NCBI GenBank assembly: GCA_963815965.1
Contig: CAWFIT010000001.1
Location: forward strand, 558,001-622,000
From: DASVFB01 sp963815965
Lineage (GTDB): Bacteria; Actinomycetota; Thermoleophilia; Gaiellales; Gaiellaceae
Reading direction: 5' to 3'
Length of the DNA stretch: 64,000 bases
This document shows, in pieces, positions 25,111 to 33,494 of the stretch (the stretch's first letter is position 1; every line of letters begins with the position of its first letter). The notes under the pieces are model-generated. The model was not told the DNA's origin. It made no database searches and saw only the letters and a list, made by a program, of their open reading frames with translations. The translations under genes were made by a program, and so were the position numbers.

Positions 25111-26094
25111 CTCGTTCACACGCTCGGCGAGCTCGACTGCGTTGCCTGGGTCGACGAGGAAGCCGGTCTCGCCCTCGGCGACGACCTCGGGGATGCCGCC
25201 GACGCGGCTCGCGACGACGGCGGTCTCGCAGGCCATCGCCTCGAGGTTGACGATCCCCATCGGCTCGTAGATCGACGGGCAGACGAACACCGTCGCGTGC
25301 GTGAGCAGTTGAATCACCTGCGGTTTCGGCAGCATCTCCTCGATCCAGATCGTTCGCTCGAGCTGCGGGATGCGTGACCGAACGCGCTCGCCGATCTCCG
25401 GCGTGTCGGGCGCACCGGCGCAGAGAACGAGGTTCGCGCTCGAGTCGAGCATCGGAGCGGCGTCGAGCAGGTGCTCCAGCCCCTTCTGGTGCGTGATGCG
25501 ACCGACGAAGATGACGTAGGGCGTCGAAGGGTCGACGCCGTAACGGTCGAGCACGTCGGTGCCCGGGTCGGGCTTGTACTCCTCCGTGTCGATGCCGTTG
25601 TGGATCACCTGCACGCGCGAGGGGTCGATGGCGGGGTAGCACTCGAGCACGTCCTCGCGCATCGCGCCTGAGACGGCGACGATCGCGTCCGCGTTCTCGA
25701 GCGCGGTGCGCTCGCAGAACGATGAGAGGTGGTAGCCGCCGCCGAGCTGTTCTTCCTTCCAGGGGCGCAGCGGCTCGAGGCTGTGCGTCGTCGCGACGTG
25801 TGGGATGCCGTAATTGAGCTTCGAGAGGTGGCCCGCGAGATTTGCGTACCAGGTGTGCGAGTGGACGAGCTCGGCGCCGTCGACACCCGCCGTCATCGCG
25901 AGGTCGACCGACATCGTCTCGAGCGCAGCATTCCCTTTCAGCGCCTCCCACGGCCGATACGCCTTCGCGTCGGGCCGGTCGGCGCCGAAACAGTGCACGG
26001 TGAGGTCGACGAGGTCGCGCAGCTCGCGTGCGAGGTACTCGACGTGCACGCCCGCCCCGCCGTAGACCTCGGGAGGATATTCGCGCGTCAGCAA
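24985..26094 (-). CDS. glgA: glycogen synthase, actinobacterial GT4 type
   Basis: A GT-B glycosyltransferase. The N-terminal substrate/ADP-glucose loop TREYPPEVYGGAGVHVEYL is the signature of the Corynebacterium-type GlgA. YVIFVGRITHQKG and the E-x7-E nucleotide-sugar motif in CPSIYEPMGIVNLEAMACE lie in the C-terminal lobe. The TTG at 26094 gives 369 residues starting just before that loop. GTGs at 26151 and 26163 would overlap the divergent gene at 26142. It would extend alpha-1,4-glucan, or make maltose-1-phosphate in the GlgE route. It overlaps the convergent ATP-grasp gene by 126 nt. Confidence 0.85.
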   Translation of the reverse strand: MLTREYPPEVYGGAGVHVEYLARELRDLVDLTVHCFGADRPDAKAYRPWEALKGNAALETMSVDLAMTAGVDGAELVHSHTWYANLAGHLSKLNYGIPHVATTHSLEPLRPWKEEQLGGGYHLSSFCERTALENADAIVAVSGAMREDVLECYPAIDPSRVQVIHNGIDTEEYKPDPGTDVLDRYGVDPSTPYVIFVGRITHQKGLEHLLDAAPMLDSSANLVLCAGAPDTPEIGERVRSRIPQLERTIWIEEMLPKPQVIQLLTHATVFVCPSIYEPMGIVNLEAMACETAVVASRVGGIPEVVAEGETGFLVDPGNAVELAERVNELLGDPELAARFGKAGRKRAVEHFSWRTIAERTADLYRSLAR

Positions 26095-26141
26095 TGAGAC
26101 CCGGGGCTCGATGGGGCGGCAGGTTAGCTCACAATCGGCGT

Positions 26142-26423
26142 ATGGCTGCACCGGACGACGCACGCTGGTGGACGATTCGTGCCGCCTCGAACCTGAAGCC
26201 GGCCACCTATCGCTGCCCGCTCTGCGGACAGCTGCTCCACGCGATGAGCGACCACGTGCTGATCACGCCGGAAGGCGAGAGCGGCCGCCGGCGGCACGCT
26301 CACACGGAGTGCGTCGCCCGTGCTCGCCGCGAAGGCGAGATGTTGACGTACGACGAGTGGAGCGCGACACAGCCGCGCGACCGTTCGTGGCTGTCCCGGT
26401 TGATTAGCCGGCGGCTTTCGTAA
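26142..26423 (+). CDS. small zinc-ribbon/HNH-like hypothetical protein
   Basis: 93 residues with a likely metal site: CPLCGQLLHAMSDH (two Cys, two His) and, later, RRHAHTECVARAR. The spacing resembles a small treble-clef or HNH-like fold found in short actinobacterial proteins. The catalytic residues of an HNH nuclease are not clear. It diverges from glgA. Function is unknown. Confidence 0.65.
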   Translation: MAAPDDARWWTIRAASNLKPATYRCPLCGQLLHAMSDHVLITPEGESGRRRHAHTECVARARREGEMLTYDEWSATQPRDRSWLSRLISRRLS

Positions 26424-26512
26424 GTCGAGCTCTCAGGAACCTCTCAAGGCGCTCTCACGGTCGGTTTTAGACGGCGCTGCTCTTCTGAGTGCAATCGACG
26501 AAAGGAGGAACC

Positions 26513-26917
26513 ATGAACGTGCTCGTCATCGCACTCGATGCAAGTCCGGTGGACTTGCACGACGCAGACGTACTCGTCGTGGCCCCGGCGCTGAACTCGG
26601 GCCTGCGCCACTGGCTGTCGGCCGAGGATGGGGCTCGGCGCCGAGCAGAGCAACGCATCGAAGCCTGCGTCGAGCAACTGGAGGTCAGCGGCGTCCACGC
26701 AAACGGCCGCGTGGGCGACGCCGACCCGCTGCAGGCGATCGCGGACGTCCTGCCGACGGTCGCGCCCGACAAGGTCGTGATCGCCGCGCAGTCCGCGGAG
26801 CTAAACGGCTACGCAGAGGCGCTCGCCGAACGCGCGCGCACACGCTTCGCGCTTCCCCTTCTCCAGGCTAGGAGAGCGCGTTCAGACTCTCGCGCAGGAC
26901 CGATGCAATCGTCGTGA
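26513..26917 (+). CDS. universal stress protein-like small protein
   Basis: 134 residues. The ATG at 26513 has a near-perfect SD (AAAGGAGG, 4-nt spacer). The sequence NVLVIALDASPVDLHDADVL, then GDADPLQAIADVLPTVAPDK and VVIAAQ, resembles half of a UspA-like nucleotide-binding fold without the usual G-x2-G-x9-G(S/T) loop. The last 16 residues run antisense into the aminotransferase gene. Probably a stress-related protein, with modest certainty. Confidence 0.6.
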   Translation: MNVLVIALDASPVDLHDADVLVVAPALNSGLRHWLSAEDGARRRAEQRIEACVEQLEVSGVHANGRVGDADPLQAIADVLPTVAPDKVVIAAQSAELNGYAEALAERARTRFALPLLQARRARSDSRAGPMQSS

Positions 26918-28121
26918 GCTGGTCCTCCGACACGACAAACGGCGGCGAGATCTGGAGCGCAGCGCCGCGTAGCGCGCGAACGATCACGCCTCGCCGCAGA
27001 GCCTCCTCCGCGACTCGGTCCGTCAGCTCGGGCCGATCGGCGAGAACGTCGCCGCTGAGCTCGACTGCACCGAGGAGGCCGATCGTCCGCACGTCGCCGA
27101 CCAGCTCGTGTGTCTCGAGCGGACGCAACACCGTCTCGAGCACGGGCTCGAGCCCGCGGACGCGCTCGACGAGCCGCTCGCGTTCGATGACGTCCAGGTT
27201 CGAGAGCGCGACCGCGCAACTCGCCGCATGTCCCGAATACGTATAGCCGTGGCGGAAGATCTCTTCGGTCCCCGAGCGCCAGAAGGGCTCGGCGACGTGA
27301 CCCGCGGCGATCACGGCACCGAGCGGCGCGTATCCGGAGGTGAGGCCCTTCGCGACTGTGACAAGGTCCGGGTGAAACCCGAAGCGGTCGCTACCGAACC
27401 ATTCGCCGAGGCGGCCGAAGCCGGTGATCACTTCGTCGGCGATGAGCAGTACGTCGTTCGCGCGGCAGATCTCCTGAACCCGCTCGAGATAACCGGAGGG
27501 CGGCGGCAACACTCCGCCGGCGCCGACAACTGGCTCGCAGATGAACGCCGCGACGCTGTCCGCCCCGAGCCGTTCGATCGCATTTGCCAGCGCCTCGGCG
27601 TCGTCCCAGGCCACCTGCTCGACGTCCGCGACGAGCCGGCCGAAGGCGGCTGCGTTCGCGGGGATTCCGCCGAGCGAGGTGCCGTACGCGTTCACGCCGT
27701 GGTAGGCGAGGCTGCGCGCGACGATTGTCTGCTTCTCGGAGCGGCCCTGGACGTGCCAGAACGCGCGCGCGAGCTTGCCGGCCGTGTCGATCGAGTCGGA
27801 GCCGCCGCCTGGCGTGAGAAACACCTTCGCGTCCTCGACCGGAGCGAGTGACGCGATGCGCCCGGCTAGCTCCTCGGCCTGCAGGTTCGTGAATGCGCCG
27901 AACGTGTGGTACGACGCGAGCGAGCGCATCTGCCGGGCGGCCGCCTCGGCGAGCTCAGCGCGGCCGTGCCCGACGTTGCAGAACCAGAGCGCGCCGGTTG
28001 CGTCGATGTACTCGCGACCGGTGTCGTCCCACACGACGGCGCGCTCGCCGCGCACGATCGTGAGTGCGTGCTCGCGAACCCGGGCCATGTTCGCGAACGG
28101 GTGCCAGAACGCCGTGTCCAC
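26868..28121 (-). CDS. class III aminotransferase (omega-amino acid:pyruvate type)
   Basis: A 417-residue fold-type I PLP enzyme. The N-terminus FWHPFANMARVREH and TGALWFCNVGHG are family signatures. PLP contacts are in TPGGGSDSIDTA and LLIADEVITGFGRLG, and the Schiff-base lysine is in TVAKGLTSGYAPLGA. It could act on beta-alanine, taurine, gamma-aminobutyrate or a diamine with pyruvate or 2-oxoglutarate. It starts with GTG at 28121. Neighbours do not reveal the amine donor. It converges with the Usp-like gene, overlapping by 50 nt. Confidence 0.88.
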   Translation of the reverse strand: MDTAFWHPFANMARVREHALTIVRGERAVVWDDTGREYIDATGALWFCNVGHGRAELAEAAARQMRSLASYHTFGAFTNLQAEELAGRIASLAPVEDAKVFLTPGGGSDSIDTAGKLARAFWHVQGRSEKQTIVARSLAYHGVNAYGTSLGGIPANAAAFGRLVADVEQVAWDDAEALANAIERLGADSVAAFICEPVVGAGGVLPPPSGYLERVQEICRANDVLLIADEVITGFGRLGEWFGSDRFGFHPDLVTVAKGLTSGYAPLGAVIAAGHVAEPFWRSGTEEIFRHGYTYSGHAASCAVALSNLDVIERERLVERVRGLEPVLETVLRPLETHELVGDVRTIGLLGAVELSGDVLADRPELTDRVAEEALRRGVIVRALRGAALQISPPFVVSEDQLTTIASVLRESLNALS

Positions 28122-28350
28122 GCGCCGATGCTACGGGGCTGCGAGCGGCGGCGCTCGTGACCCGGCCCGCGGCACAATGTGCCGGCGCCGCTCCTCGAGC
28201 GTCAGCGGGCCGCTGCCGCGCCGATGGCTACACGCTGATGCCCGGAGTCGCGCTGATGCAAATGATCGACGTGTAGTCGGCCGCCGCCCGGCGCTGTCAT
28301 CCTTGCGGCCTCGACGCGCTTGAGATGCCCGGAAGTAGGAACATTTCACG

Positions 28351-29240
28351 ATGATCACGCTCGGTTTCGTCGGCCTTGGGCACATGGGCGGGAACATGGC
28401 CGTCCGCCTCCTCGGCGCGGGACACACGGTCTACGGCGAGACGCGCCACCGCGGCGAGGTGCGGGAACTGGAACGCGAGGGCCTGGTCTGGCGCGATACG
28501 CCGCGCGAGATCGCCGAAGCCGTCGAGGTCGTCTTCACGTCCGTTCCGAACGACAGCGTCCTCGAGGACGTCGCGTCGGGGCCCGATGGGATCCTCGCGG
28601 GGCTCGCTGCAGGGAAGGTCTGGGTCGACATGAGCACTGTCAGCCCGCACGTGAGCCGCGAGGTCGCGCGGCGGGTGCAAGAGCGCGGCGCTGCGATGCT
28701 CGACGCGCCGGTGTCGGGAAGCGTCCCCAGGTGCAAGCTGGGACGCTGACGATCATGGTCGGCGGCGACGCTCAGGTCTACGCACGCGTTGACCCGATCC
28801 TGCGCGAGCTCGGCACTCGCACCCTCATCGGCGAGAACGGGCAGGGGCTGGTGCTGAAGCTCGCGATCAACATCAGCCTCGCCGTGCAGATGCTCGCCTT
28901 CGCCGAAGGCCTCCTACTCGCCGAGCGCGCGGGCATCGACCGAAAACGGGCGGTCGAGGTGATGACGAGCAGCCCGATCGGCTCGCCGATGCTGAAGGCG
29001 CGCGCCGATCTCGTGCTCGACCTGCCGGACGAGGCGTGGTTCGACGTCAGCCTGATGCAGAAGGACATCGTGCTCGCGCTCGACACCGCGCGGCAACTGG
29101 GCCTCCCGCTCCTGTCCGCCGCGACGGCCGACCAGATGCTCACGCTCGCGCGGGCCGCCGGCTACGAGCACCGCGACATCGCAGCGCTCTTCGAAGTGCT
29201 CGCGCAGCTGACCAGCGATACGACTCGACCACCCGCGTGA
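28351..29240 (+). CDS. 3-hydroxyisobutyrate dehydrogenase-family oxidoreductase, frame broken by one base
   Basis: A beta-hydroxyacid dehydrogenase. The NAD(P) site GFVGLGHMGGNMAVRLL, the substrate motif DAPVSGSVP and the catalytic-lysine region GLVLKLAINISLAVQM are present, followed by the all-helical C-terminal domain. The frame is lost at 28725-28728, where a run of four C would need five (or CCG) to read VSGSVPQVQAGTLTIMVGGD. Restored length is about 296 residues, normal for the family. Tartronate semialdehyde, 3-hydroxyisobutyrate or succinate semialdehyde could be the substrate. The stop overlaps the next gene's GTG. Confidence 0.85.
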
Positions 29241-29986
29241 CCGGGGCACTCGCTTGGAAGGACATCGCGGCCACGCTTCGGCCTCGCCTGGACAGTCCCG
29301 ACGGGCCGCTCCCGCCGCTGCTTCTGACACTGACCCTGGTGACCGGGCTCGTGGACGCAGTCAGTTACTTGAAGCTCGGTCATGTCTTCGTGGCAAACAT
29401 GACCGGCAACGTCGTCTTCCTCGGGTTCGGAATAGCCGGCGCCGGCGGCATCTCCATCTGGGCATCGCTGACCGCGCTCGGCTCATTTCTGGTCGGAGGC
29501 GTAGTGGGCGGTCGGATCGGCGCCCACTGGTCGACCGACCGCGGTCGTGACCTCACCGCCACAACATCGACGGAGCTTCTGCTCGTCGCGGCTGCGCTGG
29601 CGGTCGCAGCCTTCTCCCCCGATCACTTCGGAGCCGCAAGCCGCTACTCCGTGATCGTCTTCTTGGCCGTCGCGATGGGCGCCCAGAACGCCACCGCGAG
29701 GAGGCTTGCCGTCCCTGATCTCACGACGACTGTATTGACCATGACCTTGACCGGCGTCGCAGCAGATTCGACGCTCGCCGGCGGACACGGCTCGAAGCTC
29801 GCTCGTCGCGCACTCGCTGTTGCGGCGATGCTGCTCGGCGCGTCGATCGGCGGGATACTCGTCTTGAAGGTCGACAACCCCGCACCGCTCGCACTCGCGG
29901 CCGTGCTTTTGGCGGTGATCTCCTTCTTTACGTACCGCGCATCGCGGTCGACCTCCGCCTGGACACTCGCCGGCAGCGAAAACTGA
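29237..29986 (+). CDS. YoaK/DUF1275 family membrane protein
   Basis: 249 residues, about six membrane segments. The DUF1275 signature near the start, TGLVDAVSYLKLGHVFVANM followed by TGNVVFLG, and the mid-motif MGAQNATARRL are clear. It starts with GTG overlapping the upstream stop by 4 nt. The biochemical role of this family is not established; transport is usually assumed. Confidence 0.85.
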   Translation: MTGALAWKDIAATLRPRLDSPDGPLPPLLLTLTLVTGLVDAVSYLKLGHVFVANMTGNVVFLGFGIAGAGGISIWASLTALGSFLVGGVVGGRIGAHWSTDRGRDLTATTSTELLLVAAALAVAAFSPDHFGAASRYSVIVFLAVAMGAQNATARRLAVPDLTTTVLTMTLTGVAADSTLAGGHGSKLARRALAVAAMLLGASIGGILVLKVDNPAPLALAAVLLAVISFFTYRASRSTSAWTLAGSEN

Positions 29987-30023
29987 TGCGGTCAAACACC
30001 CGCAACCTCGAAGGCCACGGTCG

Positions 30024-30545
30024 CTAAGCGGAAGGCTCGCTCGAGGTCGCAGCCGGCTCGGCCTCGGCCTCAGGCTCAGCGTCCTGGGCGAAGAGCGACG
30101 CAACGTTCTCGTCGAGATCTTCCACGACGAAGTTCTGCGCTCCGAGTGGCTCGAGCAGTTCCTTCGCCGTATCGATCGCGTCGCCGGCGATCTCGACCAC
30201 GATCGCCGAGCTGTTGGGCTCGAGCGACTTGCCGAGCTGCTCGAGCTGGTCGTTCTTGAAGCCGGAATCGCGGAGCTTCGAGACGAGGGCTCCAATCGAA
30301 CCGCCGGCGATGATCCCGAGTGGGCCGCCGAGGATGCCGATCGCACCGCCGAGGAGCGCACCCCGACCGGCGCCCCAGTCCTTCGACTCGACGAACTTCG
30401 CCTTGCCGTCCGGTCGGACGTAGAGGACGGCGGTGTTGCCGATCTTGTCGCGCATGGCCCCTCCGAGCGCGCCCGCGCCACGCGAGCCACCGTCGGGAGT
30501 GGTGAAGCTCGCGGCCAGGATCTTGCGTCCTGATTCCTGCTGCAT
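30024..30545 (-). CDS. DUF1269-type glycine-zipper stress protein
   Basis: 173 residues. A glycine-rich hairpin (GALLGGAIGILGGPLGIIAG) sits between two alpha/beta halves, followed by an acidic, alanine-rich tail (EPEAEAEPAATSSEPSA). This layout matches the DUF1269 proteins, which are probably membrane-associated. The ATG at 30545 has a GGAGG SD. It is probably a general stress protein; no mechanism is known. Confidence 0.8.
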   Translation of the reverse strand: MQQESGRKILAASFTTPDGGSRGAGALGGAMRDKIGNTAVLYVRPDGKAKFVESKDWGAGRGALLGGAIGILGGPLGIIAGGSIGALVSKLRDSGFKNDQLEQLGKSLEPNSSAIVVEIAGDAIDTAKELLEPLGAQNFVVEDLDENVASLFAQDAEPEAEAEPAATSSEPSA

Positions 30546-30623
30546 CGTGCCTCCTCCGTGAGTGGACGAGATATCGGTGCGACTGTACCTCTCGCAGGCC
30601 GTGCCGAAAGAGCTCGAGGCGCG

Positions 30624-30851
30624 CTAAGGGAGTGCGCCCGTGTCGAGCCACGACCGAAACCGTCGCACGACTTCGTCGGGCCACGCGCCGTCGCAAGGCA
30701 TCTGACCGGCGGCGAGCGCTCCGTAGATCGCCTCCGCGTGCGTGCGGACGTCGTCGTACGAAGCCAGGTCGAACGCGAACTGCATCGATCGGATGTCGCG
30801 ATCCCTGAAGAGCGGCCGGATATCCGTGGCGAAGCTCAGTTGCTGTGCCAT
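30624..30851 (-). CDS. small hypothetical protein
   Basis: 75 residues, soluble. The sequence FATDIRPLFRDRDIRSMQF, then FDLASYDDVRTHAEAIYGAL and MPCDGAWPDEVVRRFRSWLD, resembles the tail of cytochrome-c-like or PSD1-type domains but has no CXXCH haem site. Its ATG shares one base with the stop of the upstream SnoaL remnant (TGATG), so the two were once translated together. Function is unknown. Confidence 0.65.
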   Translation of the reverse strand: MAQQLSFATDIRPLFRDRDIRSMQFAFDLASYDDVRTHAEAIYGALAAGQMPCDGAWPDEVVRRFRSWLDTGALP

Positions 30852-31102
30852 CAGCTCTCCTTGTCCGTACCGAGCGATCGCGTCTCGCTCCAGTCGAGGA
30901 TGAGATTGCGCTCGGCGAAGTACCAGCTTTGGTCGATCTTGGTGAACATGTCGAGGTAGCGGAGGGAAGCGATCATCATCTTGCGGTTGCCGTCCTGGGT
31001 GAAGAGGTGGTGAGCGATCGTGTAGCTCTCGCCTGTGGCGCGGTTCCCGTCGATCGTCACCGTGCTTTGGCGGCTCTTCGTGGATTCCGCAGACGATCGC
31101 GC
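30851..31102 (-). pseudogene. remnant of a SnoaL/NTF2-like protein, 5' truncated
   Basis: Only the C-terminal part of the cone-shaped SnoaL fold can be read: TVTIDGNRATGESYTIAHHL, MIASLRYLDMFTKID and WYFAERNLILDWSETR. Normal family members have about 130-150 residues, and the first helices are absent here. Upstream sequence runs into unrelated DNA and the next plus-strand gene. A GTG at 31060 could start a 69-residue product. The catalytic residues of the N-terminal half are missing, so activity is unlikely. Confidence 0.6.
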
Positions 31103-31150
31103 AGTCCGCGGATTACGCGGCCGGCGATCGCCGCCAGAGTGAAGAGCACA

Positions 31151-31588
31151 GTGAGCGCACTTACCGATCAACAGCCGGTCATCGCCGACCCGGAGGGCTT
31201 TGACCCCCCGCGCAGCTACCTCTTTGTCTCGGCGCGCGAGCCGCTCGCGGCTGCAGTCGCGCTCTGGTCGTGGGCCGACGGGCCGCCGGATCTCTGCATC
31301 ACGAGCCCATCGCCCGAAGCGCAGGACACCGCGGCCTTCGCCTCCGCAGGACACTTCGTCACAGTCTTCGACGAGCCGCTGCTCGCACGCCGCCGGCCCG
31401 GCGAGAGCTGGGATAATTTCAGGGATCGCTTCGCCGAAGCCCTCCGCATAGTGGCGACATACGACACCCGCGCCGCACTCGTCGTCTGCGACGAGCTTCC
31501 CGACGGCTGGGCGACGCCGTTCGTCCTCGACGGCGACGGCATCGTCGCGCGCGCGGCTGTCCTCGAGAACGAGGTGCCGCTGCCGTGA
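31151..31588 (+). CDS. conserved hypothetical protein, histidine-phosphatase-like fold possible
   Basis: 145 residues. The segments PPRSYLFVSAREPLAAAVAL, WDNFRDRFAEALRIVATYDT and ALVVCDELPDGW resemble a degenerate phosphoglycerate-mutase-like layout without a clear RHG motif. The start is GTG at 31151, with another GTG at 31139. It is coupled to the next gene by a 4-nt overlap and so belongs with the membrane proteins downstream. No activity is assigned. Confidence 0.55.
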   Translation: MSALTDQQPVIADPEGFDPPRSYLFVSAREPLAAAVALWSWADGPPDLCITSPSPEAQDTAAFASAGHFVTVFDEPLLARRRPGESWDNFRDRFAEALRIVATYDTRAALVVCDELPDGWATPFVLDGDGIVARAAVLENEVPLP

Positions 31589-32343
31589 GCACCGGCACGA
31601 TCCTGATCGTCGCAGGGGCGTTCCTTGCGTGCGCCGTCGAGATGGTCGAGGCGCTGACGATCGTTCTCGGCGTTGGCATCGTCCGCGGCTGGCGCTCGAC
31701 GCTGATCGGCGCCGGCGCCGCTGGAGTCGTGCTCGTGCTGCTCATCGCTGCACTCGGGCCTGCCCTCGGCTCGATCCCGATCAACATCCTCAGATTCGTC
31801 GTCGGCGCGCTGCTGCTCGCCTTTGGACTTCAGTGGTTGCGCAAGGCGATCCTCCGCTCGAGCGGCTTCAAGGATCTGCACGACGAGGACGAGGCGTTCC
31901 GCGAGGAGCGCGCGCAGGCCGCGGCGGCCGGGGACGAACGACGTCTCGGCCTCGACTGGTACTCGTTCACCGTCGCGTTCAAAGGCGTACTGCTCGAGGG
32001 CCTCGAGGTCGTGTTCATCGTGATCGCGTTCGGCAGCGCCCAGGGCCACCTCGGGCTCGCGGTCGTCGGGGCAGCAGCCGCATTCGTCGCGGTCCTCATC
32101 GCCGGCGTCCTCGCTCGAGGCCCGCTCTCGCGCGTGCCCGAGAACACGATCAAGTTCGTCGTCGGGCTCCTGCTCACGAGCTTCGGCTGTTTCTGGGGCG
32201 CCGAGGGCGCGGGCGTCGACTGGCCCGGTGACGAGCTCTCACTGCTCGCTGTGATCGCGTTCTTCGGACTCGTCTCCCTCGTGCTCGTGCGCGCGCTGCG
32301 TCGCAGACGCACGGCTCTCGTCACAATCGGAGCCGAGGCATGA
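31585..32343 (+). CDS. multi-pass membrane protein with twin Glu motifs (FTR1/COG4280-like)
   Basis: 252 residues with six or seven membrane segments. Two pseudo-repeats each carry a glutamate pair at a helix start, CAVEMVEALTIVLGVGI and LLEGLEVVFIVIAFG, separated by a charged loop (DEDEAFREERAQAAA). This E-x2-E arrangement recalls iron permease FTR1 and related cation transporters. A metal-ion transport role is therefore plausible but unproven. It sits in a tightly overlapped set (31151-33494). Confidence 0.65.
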   Translation: MSTGTILIVAGAFLACAVEMVEALTIVLGVGIVRGWRSTLIGAGAAGVVLVLLIAALGPALGSIPINILRFVVGALLLAFGLQWLRKAILRSSGFKDLHDEDEAFREERAQAAAAGDERRLGLDWYSFTVAFKGVLLEGLEVVFIVIAFGSAQGHLGLAVVGAAAAFVAVLIAGVLARGPLSRVPENTIKFVVGLLLTSFGCFWGAEGAGVDWPGDELSLLAVIAFFGLVSLVLVRALRRRRTALVTIGAEA

Positions 32344-32540
32344 GGTATCTCCGCTCCTTCGGCCGCTTCTGGTGGAACTTCATCGTCGGAGACGACTGGC
32401 GCGTGGCAGCAGGCGTCGCGGTCGCGCTGGCGTTGACCGCGTTCCTGACGCACGAGGGCGTGAACGCGTGGTGGCTGCTCCCGGCAGCTGTCGCGGTCGT
32501 GCTCGCGCTGTCGCTGCGACGCGCTGCCGAGACGGGCTGA
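32340..32540 (+). CDS. small two-helix membrane protein
   Basis: 66 residues with two hydrophobic segments (VAAGVAVALALTAFL and WWLLPAAVAVVLALSL) flanked by basic ends. Its ATG overlaps the upstream stop (ATGA), and the next gene starts 6 nt after it. The tight coupling suggests an accessory subunit of the neighbouring transporter-like protein. No family is recognised. Confidence 0.65.
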   Translation: MRYLRSFGRFWWNFIVGDDWRVAAGVAVALALTAFLTHEGVNAWWLLPAAVAVVLALSLRRAAETG

Positions 32541-32546
32541 AAGCGT

Positions 32547-33494
32547 GTGCTCGACGGCCTCTGGCACTGGACGTCAGGCGTGTTCGGGCACATCGGCGAC
32601 GTCTCGCCGTACTGGCTCGTGCTCGCCCTGGCACTGAAGACCGCCGAGTCTGCCTTCATCGGTCTTGGCTGGCGGAACATCCTCCGCGCGGCCTATCCGA
32701 AGGCGAACCTCTCCTTCAAGACCGCCTGGGGCGCGTCACAGGGTGGAACGGCGATCAATGCCGTCACGCCGGCGCAAGCGGGGACTGCGACGATGATCGG
32801 CATCTTCCGGACGAGCATCCCGGGCTCGTCGATTGCCGGCGTGACGTCGGCCACCGTCGTGCAAGCGCTCTTCTTCACCGCCGTGAGCGTCGTGATGGTG
32901 ATCTGCACCGCGATCTTCCGGCCCCACACAGTGTCCAAGGGCTCACCGTCCGATGAGAGCGGGAACTTCTTCGCATCACACAGGTACGTCATTCCGCTCA
33001 TCCTCGTCGCGGTCGCGGTCGTGCTCGTCATCCTGTGGCCCAGGTTGAAACCGCGGGTGCTCAACCAGTGGCACAAAGCCAAGCAGGGCGCCGCAATCTT
33101 CAGCGACTGGGGACGCTACGGCCGCCAGGTGGCGCTGCCCTCGGGCGCATCGTACGCCTGCCGGATCGCCGTCAACATCGTGTTCATGGCCGCGTTTGCC
33201 ATCCCGGTCACCGCGTTCACTGTGTTCCTCGTCGCGTCCTCGCACATGCTCTCCGGGCTCTTCGCCGTAACGCCAGGAGGGGTGGGTCAGACCCAGGCGC
33301 TCGACGTCGCCACGCTACGCAGCTTCGCCGCTTCGAGCAGCATCGCCGCCTTCTCGGTCACGCAGGACGCCATCCTCACGATCTGGAACGTCGTGCTCGG
33401 GCTCGCGGTCATGCTCTGGGCGTTCGGGTTCGATCAGATGAAGCAGCTGCTCTCGAAGAGCGAGCGCGCGCAGCTCGAGCAGCCGAGCACTTGA
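32547..33494 (+). CDS. UPF0104 / lysylphosphatidylglycerol synthase-like membrane protein
   Basis: 315 residues with about eight membrane segments and the UPF0104 signature near the end (FAVTPGGVGQTQALDVATL). This family shares the membrane half of MprF without its catalytic domain and includes lipid flippase candidates. It starts with GTG 6 nt after the two-helix protein, completing a membrane-protein cluster. It is directly convergent with the DyP peroxidase gene, with adjacent stop codons. Confidence 0.78.
   Translation: MLDGLWHWTSGVFGHIGDVSPYWLVLALALKTAESAFIGLGWRNILRAAYPKANLSFKTAWGASQGGTAINAVTPAQAGTATMIGIFRTSIPGSSIAGVTSATVVQALFFTAVSVVMVICTAIFRPHTVSKGSPSDESGNFFASHRYVIPLILVAVAVVLVILWPRLKPRVLNQWHKAKQGAAIFSDWGRYGRQVALPSGASYACRIAVNIVFMAAFAIPVTAFTVFLVASSHMLSGLFAVTPGGVGQTQALDVATLRSFAASSSIAAFSVTQDAILTIWNVVLGLAVMLWAFGFDQMKQLLSKSERAQLEQPST

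Noticed and set aside
28122..28350. Small hairpins in the gap before the hydroxyacid dehydrogenase
   Set aside because: Short imperfect pairs such as GGCAC/GTGCC are expected by chance at this GC content, and no regulatory consensus is present.
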